From assembly GCA_030374735.1 (NCBI GenBank), contig JASCIV010000113.1:1643-44848 (forward strand): a stretch of DNA of 43,206 nt. Reading direction: 5' to 3'. This stretch comes from Gracilaria caudata. Its lineage: Eukaryota > Rhodophyta > Florideophyceae > Gracilariales > Gracilariaceae. Numbering within the stretch: position 1 is the first letter of the stretch; each line of letters starts with the position of its first letter. The notes under the pieces are model-generated. The model was not told where the DNA came from. It was given only the letters and a program-made list of their open reading frames with translations, and made no database searches. This document shows, one piece after another, positions 19,514 to 30,139 of the stretch. The translations under genes were made by a program, and so were the position numbers.

Positions 19514-22079
19514 TTGTCAACGCTTGATGTATTGTATTCCGAGACAAAATTTTCTGGCAGGAGTGCTTATATTTGTTTTGAGGCCATCCAAAATGAATAC
19601 GGTATGACCGGGTTTCTTTTAATCCAGAATATTCGTTTGGAAACGCTTGAGATATAAGCCTTTCTATTGCAAAAGAAAACCAGAATGTAAGACACAAGCA
19701 GAGCACTCACTTTTTTGAAAGAGCTGCGTTCATAATTTCTCACAAATGAAAATTTCATTATTTAAGTTTTGTATGATTACTTTTTACTTATAAACTTTGA
19801 TTGTTCATTCTTTTCTTTTTGCTTGTGCGTGCATGAAGGCAATTGAGAATAATATCACAAACTACCTGTCTGTTCCGATGGATGGTAATTTTAAAAAACC
19901 TTAAAATTGTTTCGTGGTATGCAGATATCTAACTGTACCCTTGAGACAAAAAGCGTCAGAACTCCGGGATACGGTCAGATAAGCCAAAGCGCACATTTCT
20001 GTTGCCATGGACCAGAGCGCAAGTTGTAGATGAAGCTATGCATGCGCACGTTGCCCATCTGATCACCAACACATTGTCATTCCGGTGGCGCTGTCAGCGT
20101 TACCAGAGAAATCCTTCACTTGTGTGTCTTGTTAACCTCTGATCTGCTCTTTCTCTCTCTCTCTCTCTCTCTCACATTTATCCTTTAGAGCAGTTACGGT
20201 TACGCGGTTTTTCTTCAAGGGACGGTAATGTTTTAAACACACTTGTGAGGTTTCGGAAATAAAGTCGGAGTTCATGCTTTGACTCACCTGCTGCTGCCAT
20301 CATGGCATGATGGAGCCCTTTGTACGTCATTCAGGTGTAACAACCCTTGGTGGGCGTGTTTGGCGGCTTCCGTGGTGGGTTAAAGTGTACCTTCGTAATT
20401 CATTCGTTGTAACATTACAACACCACGTTGATGTTTGTCAATGAAAACCAGCCGAAAGCTCGGATGTTTGGTGCTTGCACGACCCAGTCAAATTGGATTT
20501 CTGATCCGGTGTAATAAAAAAAGAATAATGGATTTTGATTACACGTACTGCGCCGAAAAAGTGTCAAACGTGTACGCGTTTCGCACAAATGCAGGCTCTT
20601 GACGGGACACCCTCACTTCGATGACGATGTCGTGTCATGTTTCCGATCGTTTGCCCTTCCTTTGTTCCGGAGTTTATGGTGCAGATATCGTCTCGACAAG
20701 TGAACGGCGCACGGTTGATGTTCGTCTACTGGTGTCCCACCTACAGAATGGTGGAGTACGATACGATCTGGAGCGAGGGCAAAGTATGTAATGAACCCAG
20801 ACAACCTCAAGTATCGGGCTCCAGTGTGTCTGGAAGTATGGTGTTGACTGGAAGTACAAGGGTAAGTTTTAGGTGCTCATCGTTTTGAGTGAACGGCACA
20901 GTTTCGTTCCCCAATTTCTGCTTTAAACTACACGCATAAATTTGATTTCAGAAACATTTCATTCTCAATTTGTCGTCATACAGGAAATTTTAACTTGAAA
21001 ACAACACTGCTCGAAAAAACTTTTTGCATGAAAAAAATTCAGTCCTAAAATATTTAAGTTCTCTCTTTTTTTCCCATTTAAATGTTTTAGTTCCGATTTC
21101 GTGAAAGAATTTTAGAACTTTCAATCCGGGTTCAGTTCAATGTGATTTATTACTTGGAAAATTGATGTTACAAAATTACAGAATCTGTAATGCTTTTGAG
21201 AGGAAGCTGTGAGCTGGATTTTGGTTCACATAAACTACTAATTGTCTAAAAATTGATTTGGATCGGGACGAACAGGGTTGAAGTGGCCACTAATACGCAG
21301 GTGGGCAATATTTGTGAAACTAAAATTCCTCAAAGCTGGAATGCGGTCTTCTTTGGCATACCTCCAAGAGCGATCTCAACGTGGAATTAATTCAGTTTTG
21401 TGCGAAAACACTTGCTTACCCTGTCGGCAATGCCCTGCTTACCAAGACATTTAGAGTTTTATTTTTAATTTCGAATGCATCCATCAAAAGACACAAACAG
21501 CATTTGTTGGAGGCCTTTTTCTGCTGGGCAGCAGAATTGTTTTGAGCATGTTTGGAATAGAGCAGTTTAGGCTTTCTTGTTCGACACGATGATTATGAGA
21601 AAGTCTGAAAACAGGTCAGTTGTGGCTACGTTCGTCACGCCCGCCAAACTGAATTCCCAAATAACATTGTTAAGAATAGAAATAGAAATAGCATTTCCAG
21701 ACTTCTGACGAGTTTGGAATGCTATATATACATGCCGTAGGTGCGTTCTACTCGCGCTGCAAAACTGTGTAGACACAACCCATACCCATGATGAGATTCG
21801 TGTAGAACAAAGTTGTGCAGGGGAAGTCTATGACAATTTTATCGCGATGCCGCTACGGTTTGTGACGCATGCCATGAAGAGTTTGTCAACATACGAAAGA
21901 TGGTGTTCCCAACGTTGAATAATTTGTACGCATTGTTTCCAGAATACCTTGAAAGGGGGGAACGGGGGTGATGAAGAGCGGCAGAATGAGAAATAAGATG
22001 TGTTTACGTGAAGTTAAATGTGCTGATTTATTGCTTTCGATTGCTTCGAAGTTTTGTTACGATATATTCTTGACGCTGT
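19514..22079. other. Gene-poor 2.5-kb region
   Basis: Only short open frames. A (CT)n microsatellite runs at about 20153-20173. The plus-strand frame 20637-20888 (83 codons from an ATG) contains an intron-donor-like AAG/GTAAGT at about 20861 and could be a short exon, but I recognise no domain. The rest is AT-rich with no RNA gene or transposon identified. Confidence 0.45.
20153..20173 (+). repeat. (CT)n microsatellite
   Basis: A run of about ten CT units, lying in the gene-poor region. Confidence 0.85.
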
Positions 22080-22595
22080 TCATGATTTAGAAAACGGAGA
22101 AATCCAGGAAAACTGCGGCAAAGGCGACAGCGACGGAGAGAACATTGAACTTTCATTTGAACAGTTAGAATGCAGGTCTTCACTCTCCATGAAATCAAGA
22201 ACTCCATTCAAATCCGTCCACCGTCGTTCCTTTCCAAGCAATATCTCTCGCACAGACTCATAGGTGGAAGCATCTCTCAGCGGATCATCCTCTCCGTGGA
22301 GAAAGTTGCAATGAATTCCATAAGGACAGCTTCCTGTGTTCTGGTAGTTGCGGCAAATCTTCGTTTTGAAGTGCGGGTGCAGCTGAACGGGTCGCAACTC
22401 GTGTTTTCCGTGCGCAAACTGACATTTGATTCCGTACTTGCATGGCTGCCCTTGAGCAAATTGACGACAAAGTTCGGTCTTGTACAGCGGGTTTCGAGCT
22501 AGCGACCGCGCTTGTGAAGACGGTTTGGAGGGGATTGAAAGCGGGGAGAGATCGAGCGAACGAGGGCCGTGGTGGGAGACGGGATAGAGTGACAT
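22080..22595 (-). CDS. Tandem CCCH zinc-finger protein (TTP/TIS11-like RNA-binding protein)
   Basis: 171 residues from ATG 22595 (MSLYPVSHHG...; A at -3). Two fingers of the exact C-x8-C-x5-C-x3-H type follow: YKTELCRQFAQGQPCKYGIKC.. and FKTKICRNYQNTGSCPYGIHC.., each preceded by the lead-in (Y/F)KT(E/K)(L/I) and separated by about 18 residues, which is the hallmark of the tristetraprolin/TIS11 family. Such proteins bind AU-rich elements in 3' UTRs and promote mRNA decay. The C-terminal tail is short and Ser-rich. The frame is open further up, with another ATG at 22655, but a TATAAA at 22677-22682 on this strand places transcription start near 22650, so 22595 fits better. The gene is divergent from the malectin gene. 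Confidence 0.88.
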   Translation of the reverse strand: MSLYPVSHHGPRSLDLSPLSIPSKPSSQARSLARNPLYKTELCRQFAQGQPCKYGIKCQFAHGKHELRPVQLHPHFKTKICRNYQNTGSCPYGIHCNFLHGEDDPLRDASTYESVREILLGKERRWTDLNGVLDFMESEDLHSNCSNESSMFSPSLSPLPQFSWISPFSKS

Positions 22596-22676
22596 GTTAG
22601 TGGAGGGCGGATTGTATGCTGCAGGACGGAGTAGATGTTCGACGAAGAGATGCATGCGAGGAGAAAGACGGCCGCG

Positions 22677-22682
22677 TTTATA
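22677..22682 (-). promoter_or_regulatory. TATA box of the CCCH zinc-finger gene
   Basis: TATAAA on the minus strand, in a GC-rich setting, 82 bp above the chosen ATG. It predicts a 5' leader of about 55 nt and argues against the upstream in-frame ATG at 22655. Confidence 0.6.
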
Positions 22683-23262
22683 GCGAAAAAGGCAAAGCGC
22701 GTGGAAGGTGAGCGTACTGCCCGCGAGCAGGCTGAATGTTTCAGTTTTGGGTGAGGGGAACGGTGACCTGCAAAACTGGGCGACTACGTGTAGGATTATT
22801 CGTTCCACATCATCGGGCGCCGCAGGCTGGGCGTTCAAAAAGTTGAAAACGTATATTTTTTGCGCTGCGCGGGCAGGTGAGTACAGTGTTACGCACAGGC
22901 GGCGAGGACCGTTTGGTAGCGCGCGCGCGTTCTGCGCTTCGCACGCCAAAACGGGGGCAGTCGCGCGTTTTGCTGCGCGTGCGAAGTGCGCGGCACGACG
23001 CGCTACACGCACGTGCGTTGACGTGTCGACTTTTTGATTGGACTGTCCGTCGAGCGTACACGTTGCTCACACGTGCACGGCACACGTTTCGCTTTACACA
23101 AAGCTTTTCGTGTAAAGCGCCACGCGTTCCACGCGCACGTGCTGGCACCAAAAGGAAGCCGCGTCCCTGGCACGAACATTAAATGTTGCTCTTCAAATTT
23201 TGAAGAGCAACGAATTGGATTCTGATTGAGCATTTGAGTAGATGAGATCAGATCCATGATTC
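22683..23262. promoter_or_regulatory. Divergent promoter region of the CCCH and malectin genes
   Basis: GC-rich region with several palindromic motifs: CACGTG cores at 23070-23075 and about 23136-23141, a 10-bp stem/10-nt loop at 23090-23119, the shared 14-mer TTCGTGTAAAGCGC at 23107-23120, and a perfect 27-nt palindrome at 23185-23211. Open frames in this stretch on both strands are composition artefacts of high GC. Confidence 0.5.
23185..23211. repeat. Perfect 27-nt palindrome
   Basis: Arms GTTGCTCTTCAAA and TTTGAAGAGCAAC (13 bp each) around a single T. It lies about 50 bp above the first ATG of the malectin frame, where a dimeric regulator could bind. Confidence 0.85.
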
Positions 23263-26200
23263 ATGTGCGCCGTGCTCTACCAGTGTTCACACCTCTTCGA
23301 CATGTCGCAACAGGTTTGTGCGATGTGCAGTCTAACTTACAATGGATGCAACTCTGGCCCGAGCACGTGCACCTCTCTACTTCGTACTTCCTTCCTCTCC
23401 TCTCCTCTGCCAGAGCACGTACACCTCTCTACTTCGTACTTCCTCTTCTCTCCTCTCCTCCTTTCCATAGTACATGAGAGCGCCCCGCGTCCTGGCTTCA
23501 AGCACAAGATCACCATCCGAGACACAGTCGTCCTCATCTCTGCCTCCCACCTCATGGGATCTCATCCGTTCTGTCAAACCTTCAAGGTGCGTCCCTTCGT
23601 GGAGCACACGCTCAGTCCTCAGATCCCCATCACTCCACCACCGCAACACTTCATTCCCGAGAAGCATCCCAAACGACAGTTCTTCCCGAAAAATCCAATC
23701 GCCTACGTCAACTGCGGCTTCATAGATGGCGTCGACGCTGGAATCACACCTAACGTTTCTCTTCTCACTCCGCGCGCCGCTGCAGTCAGAGTCACCAACG
23801 ATCTGCCGTACGCAAACATCTACAACTCAGAACTCGATGATTTCGTCAATTCATACCGCTGGCATGCCAAACAAGTTGCTTACAAGGTCTCGGTGCCGAA
23901 AAGTGGTTTGTATGATGTCTTGGTTGTGTTCGCCGAGACCGATGTCAAGTTTCATGATGCAAAAGTCCATCTATTAACTGTCCAAGTACAAGCCGTTCAG
24001 ACGTATGTCAAGATGGATCTCAATGTATTCGAACAGGTCGGATCCGATACACCATATCTGCTCTGCTTCACCGCCATACCGGTAGAGTCTGATATAACTA
24101 TCACTGTCTATAGCACTCATGATGACGGTTATGCCAAACTTAACGGCTTCATTGTCACCGAGTTCGACCCCGACAACGTAATTGTTCACAAGCCTTCTGA
24201 CATCGTGACCGTTTTAGACTGCGGAATCTCTCGATTCGATTGGGATGGTCTGCCATCCAATGCTTCTCTTCTAGCGCGAGAGAACGGTTATAATCGCTTT
24301 GTTCCCTTCCATGTCGGTGCCGCCAACCCGCTTCTCGCCTCTTTGGCCTCGACCACTAGATATTCGTTGCATCCACTTGGCTACGACATAAAGGTCGACC
24401 ATCCGGGTCGGTACGATGTTTCCCTTGTTTTCAGTGAATACAAAGCTATCGGAGTCGGAAAGCGAAAGTTTGACGTCCACGTGGGAGCTTTGGACGTGTT
24501 TCAGAAGAAGTCTGTGGATGTATACGCGGAAGCTGGTCTTCGTACTCCATACGTTCTTACAGCCAACGATCTTCGTGTCGACAAGAAGATAAACGTTCGA
24601 ATAACCGACGAACTGTTGGGTCCCATTATCAGTGGCGTCATCGTCTCAAAAGCATGCGATCCGAGCAACAAACGAAACAAAACCGAGCAGCCGTCGACAA
24701 CGCCGGAAATTGTTTCCGATGACTCATACGTTACCACTATCAACTGTGGGGCTGGATTAACGTCACCTGAGAATGATGCAGGAATGGCAGACAACGTCAC
24801 AGTCAAAGGAAATCCTTCTCGCTATGTTACGGACGCGACAATAATTGGCGAAGACGTATTCTTCATGAACATGGCTAAAACATTTCGCTATTCGAATTCG
24901 GAACTTGAGTACTCCATAATTCCCAAGAAGACAGAGGGTGTTGATTCATGGGATATGGCAGTGGTTCTGTGTGAAACAGTTCCGAATTTTCTCGCTGTGG
25001 GGAAACGACTTATGACAATTGAGATAGTTGGGGAAGATATTCACAGGATAGAGGACATCGATGTTTACAAAGAGGTTGGCGCGTACAGGGCAAAGGTAAT
25101 TCGTCTTAATGGGCTGAAGAAAGGATCCCGTCCGGATATCACCATTAGATTCATCAAGGCTGGGGGAGCCGGAGCGGCTATCGTGTGTGGCATCATTGTT
25201 GCTCCAAGTGCCATGAATCATCGGCTTTTGCGGGATACACCAACTCCTTCGGCGTTTGTCAATTGCGGGGTATTCGGAGCGTACAATGCAAATTATGATG
25301 GTGGTATAAGCGAGAATGTAGACTTCACTCCAGTTTCCGTATATGGCGACGCTCATATCAGAATGACGGGAAATAAGATGTTGCGGGACATGTGTTCGGT
25401 GTTTCGACACGGGTCCTACAGGTACACAATCAAGGTGGAGAAGCCAGGAAAATATGACGTGTTTCTGGTGTTCTCGGAGATTTATTATAACAATGCTACC
25501 GCACGAGTGTTTGACGTTCTAGTAGAAGCCAAGGAGAAGTACGAAGTGAAGAATCTGGACGTTTATGACGAAGTTGGGAAATATCGTCCATTGGTTCTGC
25601 AACTCACGGATATTGAAGTAGAGGTAACCATTACGATTGAAGGGAAGCAGGTGACAGGAAATCCAATTATTTCAGGTTTTCTTATATATCCAGCCGGCGT
25701 CGCAACAAGAATTGAGATGCCTTCTTTCGTGGCCGACGAACTTGTTGATGTGAGAATTAAGGGCACTGCGAACCACCCAGAAGAAACACCGGATCCTAGT
25801 TCAATTACAAACGACGAAGCAGGAAAACCTCAAGGTTCGAACGTAGAAGAATCTGCTCCGAGTATTGTCATAGACTGCGGAATAGAAAAACAAAATGATG
25901 TTGTGTCAACTACGGGAGTGGAGGACTGTGAGGCTGGCTCCGTGCCAATCTCGCAACGGCCGAAGATAACAGAGGCAGATCCTTTGAAAAAAGAATTGTC
26001 GAACTCGTATCGATCTACGTCAAATGGCCCGTTTGAATACAAAATCTCTCCGTTGGAGGAAGGTACATACCGAGTTTCCCTGATATTTTGTGAATTCGAA
26101 GAACATGAATTGCGCGTGTTTACCGTATCAATCGAGGGAATCGATGAAGTCACATATCCCATATCGTTCTCGAAGGACGATTATATGAAGGTAAAAGTCG

Positions 26201-26985
26201 GGTCTTCTATAATACAAGTTCAGTCTTCGATAAAGATCAAGGTGCTTCCCGGAAAAGAGTGTGAAGGGTTCTTGAACGGAATTACGATATCGCGAATTGA
26301 CAACCAACAGCCTTCTCAAACTAATGAACACGTAGACTTATCTACTTCCGAAACAACCGGCAATATGGATCAAACCGATCTCGAAACTGAAGGAACGAAC
26401 GATCAAACTAACTCCCAACCCATCGCGAACCCAAGTGGAACATCTCCTACTCCTGGAACTGGGGACAACCAGGACCCATCCACCTCAGAAAGTAATGCGA
26501 CATCTCTCCCAGAACCTTCAACAGTTCTCACTCCTCGACAAACCTTTCAAATGAAGCCCAACGACGTGTTCTACTTGGAACCTTTGTGTACACTCCCGGT
26601 GTCAATTACCTACAGTGTTACCGCGACGAAGAGCCTGGCACAATTGGTTAGCTGTTTCACTTTCAACAAACGACGGGATAAAAGCGCTGATGCCCTGACA
26701 TGGTTTCTGGGCACGGACAGTCATGACTTCACGTTCCGTCTGTTTCTGCATGCAAAATACGCCAAAGGAACTCGTCATCGCCCCGGATTCCTCTTACCGG
26801 TCAACAAATCGGTACAAGTGGAATGTCAAATTGACAAAACTGAAGCTACATATTTTGTGAATGGTGAAAAGTACGCGACTGGGAAGTATTCCTCTAGTCA
26901 AGTCCCACAACAAGGGTTCTTTGGATTTAACACCTATGGTGATTCTCGAGCAATTCTGAGAAACTTCACTATCCGAATGTACTGA
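23263..26985 (+). CDS. Large secreted/surface protein with five malectin-like domains
   Basis: The frame from ATG 23263 gives 1240 residues. Five units of about 150-170 residues begin at residues about 147, 316, 490, 664 and 868, each starting with the malectin signature (I/V)-(N/D)-C-G and containing a central YDVxLVFSE-type strand and a closing INGxxI-like strand (for example NCGFIDG, LDCGIS, INCGAG, VNCGVFG, IDCGIE; YDVFLVFSEIYY in unit four). Malectin domains bind glucose-containing oligosaccharides, and in algae and plants commonly face the wall. A Ser/Thr/Pro-rich linker (about 1020-1090) leads to a 145-residue C-terminal beta-sandwich (VFYLEPLCTLPVSI ... GFFGFNTYGDSRAILRNFTI) resembling FAMeT/lectin-like folds. 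The N-terminus is uncertain: residues 30-70 fall on a 52-bp tandem duplication that changes frame, so the true start may be a spliced upstream exon or ATG 23554. No convincing signal peptide is visible as read. Confidence 0.85.
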   Translation: MCAVLYQCSHLFDMSQQVCAMCSLTYNGCNSGPSTCTSLLRTSFLSSPLPEHVHLSTSYFLFSPLLLSIVHESAPRPGFKHKITIRDTVVLISASHLMGSHPFCQTFKVRPFVEHTLSPQIPITPPPQHFIPEKHPKRQFFPKNPIAYVNCGFIDGVDAGITPNVSLLTPRAAAVRVTNDLPYANIYNSELDDFVNSYRWHAKQVAYKVSVPKSGLYDVLVVFAETDVKFHDAKVHLLTVQVQAVQTYVKMDLNVFEQVGSDTPYLLCFTAIPVESDITITVYSTHDDGYAKLNGFIVTEFDPDNVIVHKPSDIVTVLDCGISRFDWDGLPSNASLLARENGYNRFVPFHVGAANPLLASLASTTRYSLHPLGYDIKVDHPGRYDVSLVFSEYKAIGVGKRKFDVHVGALDVFQKKSVDVYAEAGLRTPYVLTANDLRVDKKINVRITDELLGPIISGVIVSKACDPSNKRNKTEQPSTTPEIVSDDSYVTTINCGAGLTSPENDAGMADNVTVKGNPSRYVTDATIIGEDVFFMNMAKTFRYSNSELEYSIIPKKTEGVDSWDMAVVLCETVPNFLAVGKRLMTIEIVGEDIHRIEDIDVYKEVGAYRAKVIRLNGLKKGSRPDITIRFIKAGGAGAAIVCGIIVAPSAMNHRLLRDTPTPSAFVNCGVFGAYNANYDGGISENVDFTPVSVYGDAHIRMTGNKMLRDMCSVFRHGSYRYTIKVEKPGKYDVFLVFSEIYYNNATARVFDVLVEAKEKYEVKNLDVYDEVGKYRPLVLQLTDIEVEVTITIEGKQVTGNPIISGFLIYPAGVATRIEMPSFVADELVDVRIKGTANHPEETPDPSSITNDEAGKPQGSNVEESAPSIVIDCGIEKQNDVVSTTGVEDCEAGSVPISQRPKITEADPLKKELSNSYRSTSNGPFEYKISPLEEGTYRVSLIFCEFEEHELRVFTVSIEGIDEVTYPISFSKDDYMKVKVGSSIIQVQSSIKIKVLPGKECEGFLNGITISRIDNQQPSQTNEHVDLSTSETTGNMDQTDLETEGTNDQTNSQPIANPSGTSPTPGTGDNQDPSTSESNATSLPEPSTVLTPRQTFQMKPNDVFYLEPLCTLPVSITYSVTATKSLAQLVSCFTFNKRRDKSADALTWFLGTDSHDFTFRLFLHAKYAKGTRHRPGFLLPVNKSVQVECQIDKTEATYFVNGEKYATGKYSSSQVPQQGFFGFNTYGDSRAILRNFTIRMY
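23361..23464 (+). repeat. 52-bp tandem duplication
   Basis: Copies at 23361-23412 and 23413-23464, both starting GAGCACGT(G/A)CACCTCTCTAC and ending in a C/T-rich run that stops at CCATAG. The 52-bp period is not a multiple of three, so the two copies are translated in different frames within the malectin open frame, which suggests untranslated leader or intron sequence. Confidence 0.85.
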
Positions 26986-27390
26986 TCTCCTGGTTATCAC
27001 GTTGTTGCTCTTCGACAATTTTTGTGTGAGCCTTCCGCCGCCTAGCAACAAGGTAAAAAAGGTCACATTGTAATCGTTACAAGCTTGGGCGCCAGTTCTG
27101 GAATTTGATGTTAACATGACGTAGGTTGGACGTTAGACCAGAGCCTTAAATCCAGAGTTGCGCACCTGGTTCTGATGCTGCAGGAACGAAATAAAGAAGC
27201 CTTGTTCCAGGATTGAGCACACTCTTGCCCATGCATTTTTGAGTTGAGGGGACAGAATAGAGTGGAAATTGTCCAGTGATGAATATGGAACGTACGCACT
27301 GGTTTATGCCTAGACAGTCAACTGTCCCGTAGGTAGTACAAGCAAAACGATTTCTTGGAGATATCGCCACGTTCTACTATAGTCGTCGGC
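26986..27390. other. 3' flank of the malectin gene
   Basis: No gene is supported; only short antisense frames. No clear polyadenylation signal. Confidence 0.4.
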
Positions 27391-27395
27391 AGTGA

Positions 27396-27565
27396 TGAAA
27401 ATGGTTGGCACAAATGCTTTACCTGCGGTCGACAGTTCAGAGCTGTGGGGTCAGCATCAGTTCATAATTCACTGTTTAGTGCAGTGTTACTGCAACTGCG
27501 AAGTGTCGATCACATGCAATCCTTTTGTACTAACCATTCTCACCTACCCTTTCTGTGACAGTGAA
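27396..27565 (+). pseudogene. Third relic of the C2H2 zinc-finger family
   Basis: One frame reads WHKCFTCGRQFRAVGSASVH, aligning with finger one of the protein at 17614 (YNCPYCHKDFNSTGYASAHV). After a frame change, CYCNCEVSITCNPF and TYPFCDSELVKA resemble fingers two and three (HRCHLCRFVV; CPFCNDTYCAQGY). No start, no N-terminal half and no adjoining pseudokinase are seen. The similarity is weaker than for the relic at 15500. Confidence 0.4.
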
Positions 27566-28915
27566 CTTGTAAAGGCTATGATCGCCAAATGAAATCCTAG
27601 CATGTATTAAGCAGTTCACGTAAAAAACTTTTTCAGAGCGTGAGAAACGAAAATAGGATCTATAGGTAGCAAGCGTTTCCAGAACTGCCAAAAAGCTCTT
27701 TCAGCCCCATTTATCAAAACAGGACTTGCACCAGTGGTCTTACATTCCGTAAAAATTCTTTCGACTGCAGAACTAATTTTTAAATGCCTTCAGATCCTGG
27801 TTTATAAAAGGTGATTCACAAACAAAAAAGCTGTCGGAGACAGAAAGCATGGACCCCTCATCATAAAGCGCATAAGCTCTGCTCTTACTAACCGACGCAT
27901 TCGAAAATCTAACTGTAAAATTGAGCTTTCCTTCAAAAACCGTGGTCAAACAATAGTTATCTGCATGTTTTGGCACAGTACTTGCAGTTTTAGTTTAAAT
28001 TTTAAGTTTACATATAGCACATTTCTTTTCTATCAAATAAATAAAATGGGAGATTAAAACTTTTTGGCATCACACTACAAAAATTTCCTCTCGCTCTGAA
28101 GCTCTAAAACAGTGAACCATAAGTTTTTAGTACTTTAGACCCATTTTATATCGTATCTGCATCTACCAATAATACCTTCAGCGCCGTGGGTAAAACGATA
28201 AGTGATGTAGAAATCTATAAAAAAAACTCTACCGCGCAAAAAGACAGAGAAAACTGGATTCGCACTATGGGTCTATAGGGTCTCTAGAAGAGATTTTTGA
28301 ACAAGGAAACTACTAATGAATTGCGAAATATCTTGATCTTCGTGATAGTATTGCGTTTTGCTGCAATTTGGTAATATTTGCACCAAAAATAGATATATAA
28401 TATATAGTGATTATTAAATATTGAGTCATTGTGTTTAGTATTTTAGTATTCACTCCTCGCCGAGCTGAGATGAGCTTAAGCTGAGAGTGCAGGAACTGGC
28501 AATTCAGGGAAGGTTGCCACAATGTCTGCATAAGAATTTTGTCAGGTGTGGTGCGAGGGAGGAAGAAGGATAGTGCGTTGCTGCTCCGAGTTTACTTTAA
28601 TCGTTACAACGTCCTTTCTTGTTGTCCCTATTGCTGTACCCAGAAAATAAGGCACACTTGGGAGAGGACATCTTCTGTGTAGGAAAAAGGGGGCATTTAA
28701 TTCTATTTTTACATGTGCATATTATATCTAGATGGTTAACTATCTTTCGAGCTGATGGCACGTTCTCTTGATGTACCTCTTGAATCATCGTGTTGGTGCA
28801 CTTGTACAAGGAGAAGCGCCGTTCCCATCCAGTGGATGACATCCCTGTTGGAGTGTGAAATTTGGCAAATCTTGTTCGGCTGCTTTCGATTTCTCCGTAT
28901 GCTAGAGCGAAGTCC
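27566..28915. other. AT-rich intergenic region
   Basis: No supported gene. Short minus-strand frames (27773-27976, 28313-28531) have no recognisable content. Confidence 0.45.
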
Positions 28916-28916
28916 A

Positions 28917-29648
28917 AAACAAGCTGTCGCAGAAAAAGCTCAGCTCAGCGACACCACGAACAAAACCATTGATGGCTTGCAGGAACGCTTGCAAATCAGA
29001 AAAAAGCCAATGCAAAGCGATGGACAATGGCGGCGGATATTTTGGGGCTTCGATGAAGGGGTGGACATCGCGGAAAAAGGCGAGTGGAGATGAGAACGCT
29101 TGAGTACAACGCGGGAACGCGGTCAGCAGAAGTTGACTGTGCGGTACGCACGCCATGACGGGGGCTCGGCAACAAGCAACGCAAGCTTATTGTCCAATCG
29201 GGGGAAGCACAGCAATGTTGCTTGTTGCCGAGACCTTGCATCATGATTGCAGATTGAGCATCATTGCATGCTCATGCTTTCTAAAGCAGCCATAGATGCA
29301 AGTTAGGACACGTGGCCAAATACTATATATATACTATTCTTCGGCGGACCGCTTAGCTGCCAAGCTGCCGCAGCTATTGTTGGAATGTTGAGCGTTAGCA
29401 TTCGAAAGCATCGCCAGGTGGTTGTTGTAGACCTTCCCCCTCTGTAGGACCTCATGGACTCTCATTAGTTGCCCGAAAACGTAATAAGGCCGTGGTTGTG
29501 CAATGCAATTGTGCAACGCTCTTATTATTACAACAGTTCAGTTGCGAGCACACGTTTTTGGTGAGCACGGCGTTGTCCTACAGTTTCCACAAACCCACCT
29601 GAAAGCGGTTCAAATCGGTGCCCCACAGCAATACATGGAGAAACCTCT
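28917..29648 (+). promoter_or_regulatory. Upstream region of Gly-rich gene 1, shared with its paralogues
   Basis: Blocks recur upstream of the other family members. 28930-29030 resembles 34170-34270 (GCTCA(G/A)CTCAGCGACACC.. and GCGCTTGCAA/GTCAG). A CCAAT box at 29193-29197 sits in a TTGTCCAATCGG..CACAGCAATG block found at 32425-32450 and 34415-34440, and in weaker form at 38148. GTGGTTGTGCAATGC at about 29491 recurs at 32770 and 34689. TACATGGAGAAACCTCT at 29632-29648 recurs at 32921, 34816 and 38602 (TACGTGGAGAAACCTTT). Confidence 0.65.
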
Positions 29649-29716
29649 GGTTTCCGCGTCAGCACTAAAACCACCACCATGCAGTTGATGCTGGTCCAGA
29701 AAGCCCCACACTCGAA

Positions 29717-29735
29717 CTGTACTTAAGGGTTGGGG
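29717..29735 (+). promoter_or_regulatory. Core-promoter-like box of Gly-rich gene 1
   Basis: CTGTACTTAAGGGTTGGGG, about 100 bp above the ATG; near-identical boxes lie at 33033-33051 (CTGTATTTAAGCGTTGGGG) and 34899-34917. Position and the TTTAAG/CTTAAG core suggest a TATA-like element. Confidence 0.5.
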
Positions 29736-29818
29736 GACGAACAGGAGAAAGCAGAAGGAGCTGTATCTGCCATCTGAACATCAACATCCCGCAAACTGAA
29801 ACACAAGTGACCCTCAAC

Positions 29819-30139
29819 ATGAAGATTTCCATGGCAACTGTTCTCCTTTCCGCTCTTTGCATCGCCCTGGCATCCAGCGCTCCCATACAGAGCGCGCAAG
29901 CACCCAGGCTGATGCGACAAGGCGGCCGCGGCGGCAACGGTGGGAGAGGACGAGACGGAGGAGGTTCAGGTGGGAATGGAGGAAGCGGCAATGCTGATCA
30001 GCAAACTGCTGATGGTGCCGATGGGCAAGTCGGTGGAACTCTTCCCCATCATGAACAGAGAAGACCGATAGTTGATCGTCCCGGACTGAATGGGCTGCGT
30101 GGGTTTTTCAACAGGATGAGTAGGACGTGGGGACGTTGA
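29819..30139 (+). CDS. Small secreted Gly-rich protein, family member 1
   Basis: 106 residues from ATG 29819. A signal peptide (MKISMATVLLSALCIALASSA) is followed by a short spacer, the family motif LMRQGGRGG, a Gly/Asn/Asp-rich middle of about 40 residues, and a conserved tail EQRRPIVDRPGLNGLRGFFNRMSRTWGR. Members 2 and 3 share all these parts in the same order. The ends (signal, MRQGG, RPGLxGLRGF..RMS) are better conserved than the middle, which points to a function in the tail, possibly released at the Arg-Arg site. The function is unknown; a structural matrix protein or antimicrobial peptide precursor are both possible. Confidence 0.8.
   Translation: MKISMATVLLSALCIALASSAPIQSAQAPRLMRQGGRGGNGGRGRDGGGSGGNGGSGNADQQTADGADGQVGGTLPHHEQRRPIVDRPGLNGLRGFFNRMSRTWGR

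Noticed and set aside
22810..23182. Arg/Ala-rich open frames on both strands in the CCCH/malectin promoter
   Set aside because: High GC suppresses stop codons; the TATA box and ATG placement put the CCCH gene start downstream.
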